In this document: one piece after another, positions 44,285 to 53,077 of the stretch | Layout of the letters: every line of letters begins with the position of its first letter | Numbering within the stretch: position 1 is the stretch's first letter | Origin: Aciditerrimonas ferrireducens | Lineage (GTDB): Bacteria > Actinomycetota > Acidimicrobiia > Acidimicrobiales > UBA8190 | Reading direction: 5' to 3' | DNA: 64,000 nucleotides | Assembly: GCF_023130475.1 (NCBI RefSeq) | Contig: NZ_JAKHEX010000009.1 | Coordinates: 33,184-97,183 of the forward strand | The notes under the pieces: model-generated | The model's database searches: none | What the model saw: the letters and a program-made list of their open reading frames with translations, nothing else | What the model was told of the DNA's origin: nothing | Made by a program: the position numbers and the translations under genes

Positions 44285-46123
44285 TCACGCCCCGGCCGGC
44301 GCCGGGCCAAGGGCAGCCTCGACCGCAGCACCGATCTGCTCGTGGAGGGCCCCCAGGATCGCCCGCTCTTGGTCGGCCGGAGGCATGACCACCCGGACCA
44401 CCCGTGGTCCCCGCTCCCGGTCCCCGCTGAGCGCGTCGGGCAGCTCAGCCAGCTCCCCGACCTCCACGAGGGGCACCCCGAGCCCGGCGCAGACCTCCCG
44501 GACCTGCTGCCGCTGGGGGGTGGCGAAGAGGGCCTCGAAGCGATCGACGGGGAGGACCTCGGCCTGGGCCAGGTGGGAGAAGATGCCACCCCCCCCGTTG
44601 TCCAGCACCACCACCGTCAGGGCCAGCCGGTCCTCGACCTGGTCGTTGCGGGACGCCGCGGGCCAACGAGCCGGCTCGAGCCAGGCGGTCAAGTCGTGGA
44701 GGAACGCCAGGTCGCCCACGAGGGCCACCACCGCTCGACCGGTCATTGCCAGCCCCCGGGCCGTCGAGACCACCCCGTCGATCCCGTTCGCCCCCCGGTT
44801 GGCCAGCACCCGGGGTGGATCGGGGCGGACCGGTCCGTACCACTCGACCCCCCGGACCGGCAGGGACGCCGAGCAGAGCACCGTGGCCTCGGGCGGCAGG
44901 CAGCGCAGCGCCAGGCGGGTGACCTGGGCCACGGTCGGCGGACCCCCTGCCCGGAGGTGCTCGTCCACGACGCCCTGGGCGGCCCGCTCGGCGCGCCGCC
45001 AGCGCTCCAGCCAGGTGGGATCGGGGGCCGAGCGGGGGTCGGGGGCCCGGGCCTCGAGGGCCTCGGCCAGGGCCCAGACCCAGCCGGTCGGGTCACCGGA
45101 ACCCACCAGGACGGCCCGTCGGGACGGGTCCCGCCAGGCCCAGTCCCGGTCGAGGACCACCTGGGGCACGCCTGGGTCGAGCTCGTCGAGGAACGCGCCG
45201 AGGGCCTTGGAGAGCCAGGGCTGGCCCAGGCGGAGCACGGCCCGGGGACGCAGGGCCTCGCGGGCCCCCGGGTGCCGCAGGATCCCGTCGGCCGCCCCGA
45301 CGACCGCCCGGCCGGGTCGACGGCAGCCGGACCGGGCGTCGGCGAGGAGGGGCCAGCCGAGCGCTTCGGCCAGGGCCACGACCTCGGTCGGCGGACCGCT
45401 GCCCTCCCCGGCCACGACCACCCCCGGTACCCAGCCGTCCTCGAGGCCCAAGGCGGCCAGGACGGCCTGCCCGTCGACCGCCTGAGCGGACCGGCTCGCC
45501 AGCGCCCGATGCCAGGGCCCACCCCCTGGCCGACCCGGCGGCAGGCACCCGGGCTCGCCGACCAAAGGCTCCCGAAAGGCCAGGTTCAGGTGGACCGGGC
45601 CGGGGCCGCTCGGGTGGCATCTGGCTTCGAGCACCAGCCGGGAGGCGAAGGACCGCCAGCTGGCGAAAAGCCCAGGGTCGGCCGCGTCGAGGGTCACGGC
45701 GAAGCGGACGCTCGCCCCGTAGAGGCCGGCCTGCTCGACGGTCTGCGGAGCGCCGACCCGCTGGAGCTCCGGTGGCCGGTCAGCGCTGACCACCAGCAGG
45801 GGCACCCCTGCCTGGTGAGCCTCGACCACCGCGGCGTGGACCTCCGTGGCCGCCGTGCCCGAGGTGGTGAGCAGGACCGCCGGCCCGACCCCAGCGAGGC
45901 CCACCCCAAGGGCCGAGAACGCCGCCGAGCGCTCGTCGAGACGAACCGCCACCTGGATCTCGGGCCGAGCCGCCAGGGCCAGGGCCAACGGCGTGGAGCG
46001 GGACCCTGGGCAGATCACGGCGTGCCGGACCCCGCAGCGGACCCACTCGTCGACCAGGGTGGCGGCCACCGTGGCCTGCCGCCTGGCCAGGTCCTCGGGG
46101 GGACGCAGGGGATCGTCGGGCAC
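44285..46123 (-). CDS. menD: 2-succinyl-5-enolpyruvyl-6-hydroxy-3-cyclohexene-1-carboxylate synthase
   Basis: Thiamine diphosphate enzyme that joins 2-oxoglutarate to isochorismate in menaquinone synthesis. HAVICPGSRSTPLALALA, LTTSGTAATEVHAAVVEA and the ThDP motif region VALVGDLAFLHDL are visible. The length of 612 is somewhat long because of Pro/Arg-rich loops. The GTG at 46123 faces the menH-like gene with only 18 bp between them. Confidence 0.93.
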   Translation of the reverse strand: MPDDPLRPPEDLARRQATVAATLVDEWVRCGVRHAVICPGSRSTPLALALAARPEIQVAVRLDERSAAFSALGVGLAGVGPAVLLTTSGTAATEVHAAVVEAHQAGVPLLVVSADRPPELQRVGAPQTVEQAGLYGASVRFAVTLDAADPGLFASWRSFASRLVLEARCHPSGPGPVHLNLAFREPLVGEPGCLPPGRPGGGPWHRALASRSAQAVDGQAVLAALGLEDGWVPGVVVAGEGSGPPTEVVALAEALGWPLLADARSGCRRPGRAVVGAADGILRHPGAREALRPRAVLRLGQPWLSKALGAFLDELDPGVPQVVLDRDWAWRDPSRRAVLVGSGDPTGWVWALAEALEARAPDPRSAPDPTWLERWRRAERAAQGVVDEHLRAGGPPTVAQVTRLALRCLPPEATVLCSASLPVRGVEWYGPVRPDPPRVLANRGANGIDGVVSTARGLAMTGRAVVALVGDLAFLHDLTAWLEPARWPAASRNDQVEDRLALTVVVLDNGGGGIFSHLAQAEVLPVDRFEALFATPQRQQVREVCAGLGVPLVEVGELAELPDALSGDRERGPRVVRVVMPPADQERAILGALHEQIGAAVEAALGPAPAGA

Positions 46124-46141
46124 CGGTTAGCCTCCTCGCTC

Positions 46142-46939
46142 GTGCTGGCCTCGCAGCAGGTCACCGCCTCGGCGCCACCCGGGGACCGCACCGCTGGGCG
46201 GGCCGCCGGCGCGCCCACCCTCGTGGTCCTCCACGGCTTCACCCAGCACGGCGGCCTGCTCGGTCCCCTCCCCAGCTGGCTGGCGACCGACCGCCCGGTG
46301 GTGGCGGTCGACCTGCCCGGGCACGGCGCGTCGGCCACCATCGACACCGACCTGCCAGGCACGGCGGCGCTCCTGGCCGACCTCGTGACCAAGCGTGGCC
46401 CCGGCCCGGTCGACGTCCTCGGGTACTCCCTGGGGGGCCGGGTCGCCCTCCACGTCGCCCTCGGGCACCCCGGGCTGGTCCGGCGCCTGGTCCTCGTCGG
46501 GGCCACGCCGGGCCTCGAGGACCCCGAAGCTCGGGAGCGTCGTCGGGCCGCCGACGAGGCCCTGGCCGCCCGCTTCGCCCAGGAACCCCTCGCCGAGGTG
46601 CTCGCTGCCTGGTTGGCCCAGCCGCTGTTCCGGACCCTTCCCCCCGACCGGGCCGGGCTGGCCGCCCGGCAGGTCAATCGCGGCGAGGACCTGGCCCGAG
46701 CCTTGCGCCGGCTGGGCACCGGCACCCAGGAGCCACTCTGGTTGCGCCTGGGGTCCTTGCCCCCGACCCTCTGGGTGGCGGGCCAGCTCGACTTCCGCTT
46801 CGCCGCGGTGGCGGTCCGCGCCGCCCGCCGCAGCGGACCCGGCTCGGCGTGCCACCTGGTGGCCGGGGCCGGGCACGCCTGTCATCTGGAACGACCCGAG
46901 GCCTTGCTGCCCGTGGTGCGGGCCTTCTTGGCCCCCTGA
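46142..46939 (+). CDS. menH: Alpha/beta hydrolase, probable MenH (SHCHC synthase)
   Basis: Alpha/beta hydrolase fold: LVVLHGFTQHGGLLGPL, nucleophile elbow VLGYSLGGRVALHVAL and the late His in GAGHACHLERPEAL. The menaquinone location and MenH-like GFTQ segment suggest removal of pyruvate to give SHCHC. The length is 265. The GTG at 46142 follows TAGCCT by 8 nt. Divergent to menD. Confidence 0.8.
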   Translation: MLASQQVTASAPPGDRTAGRAAGAPTLVVLHGFTQHGGLLGPLPSWLATDRPVVAVDLPGHGASATIDTDLPGTAALLADLVTKRGPGPVDVLGYSLGGRVALHVALGHPGLVRRLVLVGATPGLEDPEARERRRAADEALAARFAQEPLAEVLAAWLAQPLFRTLPPDRAGLAARQVNRGEDLARALRRLGTGTQEPLWLRLGSLPPTLWVAGQLDFRFAAVAVRAARRSGPGSACHLVAGAGHACHLERPEALLPVVRAFLAP

Positions 46940-46968
46940 GGCGCACCCGGCGAGCTGGGTCGTTCGGC

Positions 46969-47943
46969 TCATCGTTGGGCCCCCGCCAGGGCCAGTCCAA
47001 GGGCCGCCAGCGCCCCGACGAGCAGCTGGAACCGAGCGGTGCCCACCAGGAGGGGCAACAGGGACCGCCCCTCGCCCGGGCCGAGAGCCAAGCGGACCGG
47101 GCGCCAGGCGGCCGGGACCGCCAGGAAGGCGAGGGCCGCCCAGGGGGTGACGAGGGCGGCGAGGACCAGGACCAAGGCGAGCGCGCCGAGCAGGGTGACG
47201 AGGTAGGCCCACCCCGCCCGCCGCCGGCCCAGGCGCACCGCCAGGGTCCGCTTGCCCGCAGCCGCGTCCCCGGGCACGTCCCGCAGGTTGTTCGCCTCCA
47301 GCAAGGCGCAGGCCAGCAGCCCGGCGAGGACCGCCCCGAGGACCACCGGCTTCCCCGACCAGGTCCCATCCAGCACGTAGGCCGTCCCGGCCGTGGCCAC
47401 CAGACCGAAGAAGACGAAGACGAACACCTCTCCGAGGCCGAGGTACCCGTACGGCTTGGGGCCACCGGTGTAGCCCCAGGCGGCCAACGCACTGGCCGCC
47501 CCGAGCGCGAGCAGCCACCAGGAGGTGCTGGCTGCGAGTCCCAACCCGGCCAGCCCGGCCACCCCGAGGGCCACCAGGGCGGCCCGCCGGACCGCCGACG
47601 GGCTGGCCAGCCCTTGGCCCACCAGCCGCACCGGCCCAGCCCGCTGGTCGTCGGTCCCCCGCACGCCGTCGCTGTAGTCGTTGGCGTAGTTCACCGCCAC
47701 CTGCAGGGCCAGGGCCACTAGGGCCGCGAGCGGCAGCCGCCAGAGCACCGGGTGGTGCAGGCCGGCGGAGCAGCGGACCAGGCAGGCCCGCCGATGGTCC
47801 TGCCAGACGAGCCAGCCGGCCACCGCCCCCAGTCCGACCGGCACCACGGCCGCCACCAGCGTCCGGGGTCGGGCACCGGCGACCCAGATCCCCGCCCGTC
47901 CGACCGTGCGACCAGACGCTCCAATGGCGGAGCGATCACTCAT
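46969..47943 (-). CDS. menA: 1,4-dihydroxy-2-naphthoate polyprenyltransferase
   Basis: UbiA-family membrane prenyltransferase. The Asp-rich motifs are VNYANDYSDGVRGTDDQRAG and NNLRDVPGDAAAGKRTLAVR. About nine hydrophobic segments in 324 residues. The ATG at 47943 is chosen from the TACCCT box 9 nt upstream; that box overlaps the -10 box of menE on the other strand. Confidence 0.93.
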   Translation of the reverse strand: MSDRSAIGASGRTVGRAGIWVAGARPRTLVAAVVPVGLGAVAGWLVWQDHRRACLVRCSAGLHHPVLWRLPLAALVALALQVAVNYANDYSDGVRGTDDQRAGPVRLVGQGLASPSAVRRAALVALGVAGLAGLGLAASTSWWLLALGAASALAAWGYTGGPKPYGYLGLGEVFVFVFFGLVATAGTAYVLDGTWSGKPVVLGAVLAGLLACALLEANNLRDVPGDAAAGKRTLAVRLGRRRAGWAYLVTLLGALALVLVLAALVTPWAALAFLAVPAAWRPVRLALGPGEGRSLLPLLVGTARFQLLVGALAALGLALAGAQR

Positions 47944-47951
47944 ATGGTCGC

Positions 47952-47958
47952 TAGGGTA
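47952..47958. promoter_or_regulatory. Shared -10 region of menA and menE
   Basis: TAGGGTA reads TAGGGT forward (6 nt before the menE GTG) and TACCCT in reverse (9 nt before the menA ATG). Both divergent promoters use nearly the same 7 bp. Confidence 0.6.
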
Positions 47959-47963
47959 GCGCC

Positions 47964-49139
47964 GTGCGCAACGTGGTGGCCGTGGACCTCCCCGGCGGCC
48001 CAGCCTTCGTGGCTGCCCTCCAGCGGGTCTGGGACGCCGGCGACGCTGCGCTGCCCCTCGACCGTCGTCTGCCCCCACCAGCCCGGGCGGCGGTCCTCCA
48101 GGCCCTGGCCCCGACCCATCTCCTCGGCGAGGACGGCGAGTGGCGGCGTCTGCCGGGGGGTCGGCCCTGCGAGGATGGTGACGCCCTGGTGCTGGCCACC
48201 AGTGGGACCACCGGCCAGCCCAAGGGGGTGGTCCTCACCCACCAGGCCGTCGCCGCCTCGGCGGCCGCCACCCACGCCCGGCTCGGCGCCGACCCGGCCC
48301 GCCACGCCTGGGTGGCCTGCCTGCCCCTGGCCCACGTCGGGGGCCTCGCCGTTGTGACCCGGGCCCTACTCGGCGGCTTCCCCCTCGAGGTCCACGACGG
48401 TTTCCGGGCCGAGGCGGTCGCCGAGGCGGCGGCCCGCCTCCGGGCGGCTGGGCGTTCGCCGCTGGTCTCCCTGGTGGCCACCGCCCTCCGACGGGTCGAC
48501 CCGACGGTCTTCGACCGCATCCTGCTCGGCGCGGCCGCCCCGCCGGCCGATGTGCCGCCGAACGTCGTCGTGACCTACGGCATGACCGAGACCGGCAGCG
48601 GGGTGGTCTACGACGGCGTCCCGCTCGAGGGTGTCGAGGTGGCCATCGGCGACGGCCAGCGGGGCCAGGTCGGCGAGGTGCTCCTGCGAGGCCCCATGCT
48701 CCTTCGGACCTACCGGCACGGTCCCGCGCCGTTCCTCCCCGGCGGCTGGCTGCCCACCGGGGACGGCGGCCGGATCACCCCTGAGGGCCGCCTGGAGGTC
48801 CAGGGGCGCCTGGCCGAGGTCATCGTGACCGGGGGCGAGAAGGTCTGGCCGGCGGCGGTCGAACGGGTCCTCCAGCAGCAGGCCGGCGTGGCCGAGGTGG
48901 CCGTCGTCGGCCGGCCGGACCCCGAGTGGGGACAGGCCGTCGTGGCCCTCGTCGTCCCGAGCCCCACCGCCCCACCCCCGAGGCGAGAGGCTCTCGCCGA
49001 AGCCGTGAAGGCCACCGTGTCGCCCTGGGCCGCCCCGAAGGAGGTGGTCCTCGTGGACGCCTTGCCCCGAACGCCGAGCGGCAAGGTGGCCCGGTCCCGC
49101 CTGGCCGCCCTGCTCGAGCAGGCCGGGGCCGGCCGCTGA
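47964..49139 (+). CDS. menE: o-Succinylbenzoate-CoA ligase
   Basis: Adenylate-forming ligase of menaquinone synthesis. The AMP-binding motif is LATSGTTGQPKGVVLTH; VTYGMTETGSG and WLPTGDGGRI follow; the C-terminal domain includes RLAEVIVTGGEKVWPAAVE and ends with the catalytic Lys in PRTPSGKVARSRL. The short length of 391 fits MenE. It is next to menA, which makes the assignment stronger than for a lone acyl-CoA synthetase. Confidence 0.88.
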   Translation: MRNVVAVDLPGGPAFVAALQRVWDAGDAALPLDRRLPPPARAAVLQALAPTHLLGEDGEWRRLPGGRPCEDGDALVLATSGTTGQPKGVVLTHQAVAASAAATHARLGADPARHAWVACLPLAHVGGLAVVTRALLGGFPLEVHDGFRAEAVAEAAARLRAAGRSPLVSLVATALRRVDPTVFDRILLGAAAPPADVPPNVVVTYGMTETGSGVVYDGVPLEGVEVAIGDGQRGQVGEVLLRGPMLLRTYRHGPAPFLPGGWLPTGDGGRITPEGRLEVQGRLAEVIVTGGEKVWPAAVERVLQQQAGVAEVAVVGRPDPEWGQAVVALVVPSPTAPPPRREALAEAVKATVSPWAAPKEVVLVDALPRTPSGKVARSRLAALLEQAGAGR

Positions 49140-49141
49140 GC

Positions 49142-49912
49142 TCAGACCCCGCCGCTCGGGGTGACCATGGCCCCGCCGTCGACCACCAGGGTCGAGCCGG
49201 TGATCCACGAGGCCGCGTCCGAGCAGAGGAACAGCGCGGCCTTCGCCACGTCGTCGGGCTCCCCCAGGCGCTTGAGGGGAAGACGGCTGGCCACTCGGTC
49301 GCCGTGGTCCTCCCAGAGGGCCCGGGCGAAGACGGTCCGCACGAGCCCCGGGGCGAGGGCGTTCACCCGCACCCCCGGGGCCAGTTCCGCAGCCAGCTGG
49401 CGGGTCAGGTGGACCAGGGCCGCCTTCGTCACCCCGTACCAGCCCATGCCCGGCTCGGGCGAGAGCCCGCCGATCGAGGCGACGTTGAGGACCACCCCTC
49501 CGTGCTCGGCCATGGCCGCCCGCCAGGCGGCCTGGACCCAGGCCAGGGGCCCGAACTGGTTGACCTCGACGGTCTTCTGCGCCCGGGGCCCGTCGAGGCC
49601 CACGAGGGGGCCGTAGTAGGGGTTCGTGGCGGCGTTGTTCACCAGGATGTCCAGCCGGCCCCACCGCTCGAGGGCGTCGGCGACGCAGGCCTCGGCCGCC
49701 GCCGGGTCCCCGGCGTGGGCGACCCGCCAGGCCACCTGGGCCCCCGGCACCGCGGCGAGGAGGGAAGCCGCCGCCTGCTCCAGCTCCTCGGGTTTGCGGG
49801 CGCTCAGGGTCACCGCTGCGCCGGCCTCGGCGAAGCGCTGGGCGATGGCCAGGCCGATGCCTCGGCTGGCCCCGGTCACGAGCGCACTGCGACCATCCAG
49901 TCGGAGTTCCAT
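49142..49912 (-). CDS. Short-chain dehydrogenase/reductase
   Basis: Classical SDR: ALVTGASRGIGLAIAQRFAE (NAD(P) motif), LVNNAATNPYYGPLVGLDG, VASIGGLSPEPGMGWYGVTK (catalytic Ser, Tyr-x3-Lys) and GSTLVVDGGAMVTPSG. The length is 256. FabG-like but without its gene neighbours, so the substrate is open. TAAGGT lies 9 nt upstream of the ATG. Tail-to-tail with menE, 2 bp apart. Confidence 0.88.
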   Translation of the reverse strand: MELRLDGRSALVTGASRGIGLAIAQRFAEAGAAVTLSARKPEELEQAAASLLAAVPGAQVAWRVAHAGDPAAAEACVADALERWGRLDILVNNAATNPYYGPLVGLDGPRAQKTVEVNQFGPLAWVQAAWRAAMAEHGGVVLNVASIGGLSPEPGMGWYGVTKAALVHLTRQLAAELAPGVRVNALAPGLVRTVFARALWEDHGDRVASRLPLKRLGEPDDVAKAALFLCSDAASWITGSTLVVDGGAMVTPSGGV

Positions 49913-49974
49913 GGCCCCGGGACCTTAGAGGCTCGTCGAGCCCGCCGCCCCGATGTGGGTGGCTCGGCTCGCCA

Positions 49975-50007
49975 CGAATCACAACATGTCACACAAACTC
50001 CACAACG
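49975..50007 (-). repeat. 33-bp intergenic element, copy B
   Basis: Read on the minus strand it starts CGTTGTGGAGTTTGTGTG and ends TGTTGTGATTCG, matching copy A at 20948-20980 in 30 of 33 positions. It lies between the divergent SDR and DUF255 genes, 62 bp before the SDR start. Confidence 0.75.
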
Positions 50008-50132
50008 GCTGGCGGGACGACCGGCCTCGTCCTCCGTCCCACCCCCTCGCCACCCCGGTGCCGCCCCGGCGACGACCTGCGTGGTGGACCACCGCGTCAC
50101 CGGCTGCCGATCCGGGGGGCGAGGTCGGCACC

Positions 50133-50138
50133 TAGGAT
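50133..50138 (+). promoter_or_regulatory. -10 box of the DUF255 gene (leaderless)
   Basis: TAGGAT, 7 nt before the GTG at 50146. Confidence 0.5.
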
Positions 50139-50145
50139 CGCTGGC

Positions 50146-52185
50146 GTGAACCGCCTGGCTGCCGAGCCGAGCCGTTACTTGCAGGAGCACGCCGACCAAC
50201 CGGTCGACTGGTGGCCCTGGGGCAAGGAGGCGCTCGCCGAGGCCCGCCGGCTGGACCGACCGCTGTTCATCTCGATCGGGTACTCCGCGTGCCACTGGTG
50301 CCACGTCATGGCGCGGGAGTCGTTCGACGATCCCACCGTCGCCGAACTGCTCAACGACCACTTCGTGCCGGTGAAGGTGGACCGCGAGGAGCGCCCGGAC
50401 GTCGACGCGCTCTACATGGAGGCAGCGCTGGCCGCCACCGGACAAGGAGGGTGGCCCCTGTCGGTCTTCGCCACCCCCGACGGCCGGCCCTTCTTCACCG
50501 GCACCTACTTCCCCCCCGAGGACCGCCACGGCCTCCCGGCCTTCCGGCGGGTGCTCGACGCGGTGGCCGACGCTTGGGCCACGCGGCGGGAAGCGGTGGA
50601 GCGGGATGCCAGCGAGCTTGCCGGCGCGATCGCCCGGTCGCTCGCAGGGCCGACAGCCGAGCGCCCGAGCGCGGCACCCAGCTGGCAGGAGCTGGCGAGC
50701 CGGGCGAGCGAGCAGCTGGTCGGACGCCTGGACCGACCCTGGGGTGGCTTCGGGGGACCCCCGAAGTTCCCTCAGGCGCCGGTGCTGGAGCTCTTGCTCG
50801 TGGACGGAGCGCTGCGGGGCTCGGCCGCCTCGATCGAGGCGGCCGAGGTGACCCTGGGGGCCATGGTGGCCGGGGGTCTCTACGACCACCTCGAAGGCGG
50901 CTTCGCCCGGTACTCGACGGACCGGACCTGGACGGTGCCGCACTTCGAGAAGATGCTCCCCGACCAGGCCCTGTTGGTGCGCTGCGCCCTGGCCGCGTGG
51001 CAGGTCGGGGGCGACGCCCGGTTCCGACAGGCGGTCGAGGAGACGGTGGGCTACCTCCTGGGCCGACTGCGGTTGCCCGGGGGGGGCTTGGCCGCGTCGG
51101 AGGACGCCGACGCCGGGGGTGTCGAGGGCGGGCACGCCACCTGGACCAGCGAGGAGCTGCGGACGGTCTTGGGGCCCCGGTACGACGAGGTGGCCGCCTG
51201 GTACCAGCTGGATGGTCCGCCGGCGTTCGAGGGCCGTCATGTGCTGCGCCGGCCCCTGGGTGCACCCCTGGCCCGGCCCGACGGGGTGCAGGAGGGTTGG
51301 GAGCTGCTGCGGGCCGCCCGGGCCGAGCGCCCGAGGCCGGGGCTGGACCCGAAGGTGGTCACGGAGTGGAACGCCATGGCGGCGGTCGCCTTGGCCGAGG
51401 CCGGGGGGGCCCTCGGACGACCGGAGTGGGTGGCGGCCGCGGGCGAGGTGCTGGAGGTGCTCTGGCGAAGCGCGCGACGACCGGGGGCCGGCTGGGCGCG
51501 GACGGTGCAAGACGGGCAGGCCCGCCATCCGGCGACGGCCGCCGACGTGGCCTGGGTGGCGGCGGCCAGCATCGCCCTCGCCGAGGCCCGCGGGGAGGAC
51601 GAGGACTGGCGGCGGGCGATCGACGCGGCTCGGGTCCTGCTCGCGGAGTTCCAGCTGCCCGATGGGCTGCTGGCGACGAGCAGCCGGGACGCCCAGACGC
51701 CGGTGGTGCGCCCGGTGGAGCTGGCGGGGAGCGCGGCTCCTTCGGCCAACGCGGTCGCGGCTCGGACCTTGACCCGCTTGGCCGCCTTGACCGAGGACTC
51801 GACCTTCGGTCGGGCCAGGGACGCGATCCTCGGAGCCCTGCGGCCGCTCGCCGCTCGCCAGCCGGTCGCGCTGGCCGATGCCGTCGTGGCCGGCCTGGTG
51901 GCCGAGGCGGGCACCGTCGAGGTGGTCGTGACCGGGTCCCGGCCGGACCTGGTGTCCTGCGTCCAGGAAGGCTTCTGGCCGACGACGTTGCTGGTGCACG
52001 GCGAGCGAGGTCCCTGGCCGCTGTGGTCCGGTCGGCCGGACGACGGGTCGGCCTACGTGTGCCGGGGCGGTGTGTGCCTGGCCCCGGTCGGTGAACGGGG
52101 CGAGCTGGCGCAACGGTTGGGCGAGCTGACCCGAACGAGCGCCGAGGCGGCCCGCCCGACGATCCGGGCGGCGGCCCAGCCGTGA
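50146..52185 (+). CDS. Thioredoxin-domain DUF255 (YyaL/spermatogenesis-associated protein 20-like) protein
   Basis: N-terminal thioredoxin-like domain with SIGYSACHWCHVMARESF (CxxC as CHWC, about residue 48), then an alpha/alpha-toroid region. FVPVKVDREERPDVDALYME and GTYFPPEDRHGLP are signatures of the family. The length is 679. Its biochemical role is not established. The GTG start follows TAGGAT by 7 nt, and the stop overlaps the next gene's GTG start. Confidence 0.88.
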   Translation: MNRLAAEPSRYLQEHADQPVDWWPWGKEALAEARRLDRPLFISIGYSACHWCHVMARESFDDPTVAELLNDHFVPVKVDREERPDVDALYMEAALAATGQGGWPLSVFATPDGRPFFTGTYFPPEDRHGLPAFRRVLDAVADAWATRREAVERDASELAGAIARSLAGPTAERPSAAPSWQELASRASEQLVGRLDRPWGGFGGPPKFPQAPVLELLLVDGALRGSAASIEAAEVTLGAMVAGGLYDHLEGGFARYSTDRTWTVPHFEKMLPDQALLVRCALAAWQVGGDARFRQAVEETVGYLLGRLRLPGGGLAASEDADAGGVEGGHATWTSEELRTVLGPRYDEVAAWYQLDGPPAFEGRHVLRRPLGAPLARPDGVQEGWELLRAARAERPRPGLDPKVVTEWNAMAAVALAEAGGALGRPEWVAAAGEVLEVLWRSARRPGAGWARTVQDGQARHPATAADVAWVAAASIALAEARGEDEDWRRAIDAARVLLAEFQLPDGLLATSSRDAQTPVVRPVELAGSAAPSANAVAARTLTRLAALTEDSTFGRARDAILGALRPLAARQPVALADAVVAGLVAEAGTVEVVVTGSRPDLVSCVQEGFWPTTLLVHGERGPWPLWSGRPDDGSAYVCRGGVCLAPVGERGELAQRLGELTRTSAEAARPTIRAAAQP

Positions 52186-53012
52186 CGAGCGGGCCCCTCG
52201 ACGAGGTGGCCCCGGCGATCCCCGACGGCGGCGAGACGGCGGTGGTCGAACCGGCAACCCGGCCGGGCCGGCGTGCTCGGGGGCGGCATGCTCGAGGCCG
52301 GCGTGCCCGGGGCCAGCAGCCGGTGGCCACGTTCCGACCAGGCCGGCTGGCCAGGTTGGCTGCCGGGGCGCGACGGTTCGTGGTGCTGAGCGCCCCGAGC
52401 CCGGAGGGCGACGTGGTGGTGGTCGATCTGGCCACCTCGGTGCTGGCTCGCCTGGAGGGCCTGCCGGGGATCGTGGGTGCGGCGCAGCTCCCCGGCGGTG
52501 CACTGGGACCCTTCGCGGTGCTGGACGTCCCGAGCGCGGCCCTCGGCCCACCGAATGACCCGGCCCGTCCGGAGTCCCGTCGGGTCACGGCACCGGCGAG
52601 CGTGGCGGGGATCCTGGGCCGGCGTCGCGCCCGGCGCCTGCTTCGGACCCTGCTGGCACCGCCCGAGCCGCAGCTGCTCGGTTTCGCCGGCCCCTCGTGG
52701 CCGTACTGGGAGCTGCGGGGCGATCGACCCTCGGTGGCGGTGGTGGCGCCGACCCGCGGCCCGGTGGTCTACCGGCGGGCCGAGGACGACGCGGTCTGGA
52801 TCCGCTTCGGCTGGCACCGGACGGACAACTGGCTACCGATGACCGACCCGGTGGTCACCGACGCGGTGATGGCGAGCGGACGGACTCGGCTCGGGGGCCG
52901 CGCGTTGGCCGCCGCCTTGGGCTTCCGACCCAGCTACCTGGTGGTGGTGGTTGGCCGTCCCCAGGAGGGCTACTGCCCGAAGCTGGTGGTCGCGATCTTG
53001 CCCCGACCCTGA
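52182..53012 (+). CDS. Hypothetical protein coupled to the DUF255 gene
   Basis: 276 residues, with a basic Arg/Gly-rich N-terminus and then an alpha/beta region (RLAAGARRFVVLSAPSPEGD, LLGFAGPSWPYWELRGDRPS) ending in GFRPSYLVVVVGRPQEGYCP. No family recognised. The GTG start forms a GTGA overlap with the DUF255 stop, so it is co-translated. The function is unknown. Confidence 0.6.
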   Translation: MTSGPLDEVAPAIPDGGETAVVEPATRPGRRARGRHARGRRARGQQPVATFRPGRLARLAAGARRFVVLSAPSPEGDVVVVDLATSVLARLEGLPGIVGAAQLPGGALGPFAVLDVPSAALGPPNDPARPESRRVTAPASVAGILGRRRARRLLRTLLAPPEPQLLGFAGPSWPYWELRGDRPSVAVVAPTRGPVVYRRAEDDAVWIRFGWHRTDNWLPMTDPVVTDAVMASGRTRLGGRALAAALGFRPSYLVVVVGRPQEGYCPKLVVAILPRP

Positions 53013-53077
53013 GCCGGCCGAGCGGGCCGCCCGGTGGTCGGTGGGGGCCGACCGGGCAGGCTGGGCTCGGTGGCGGG

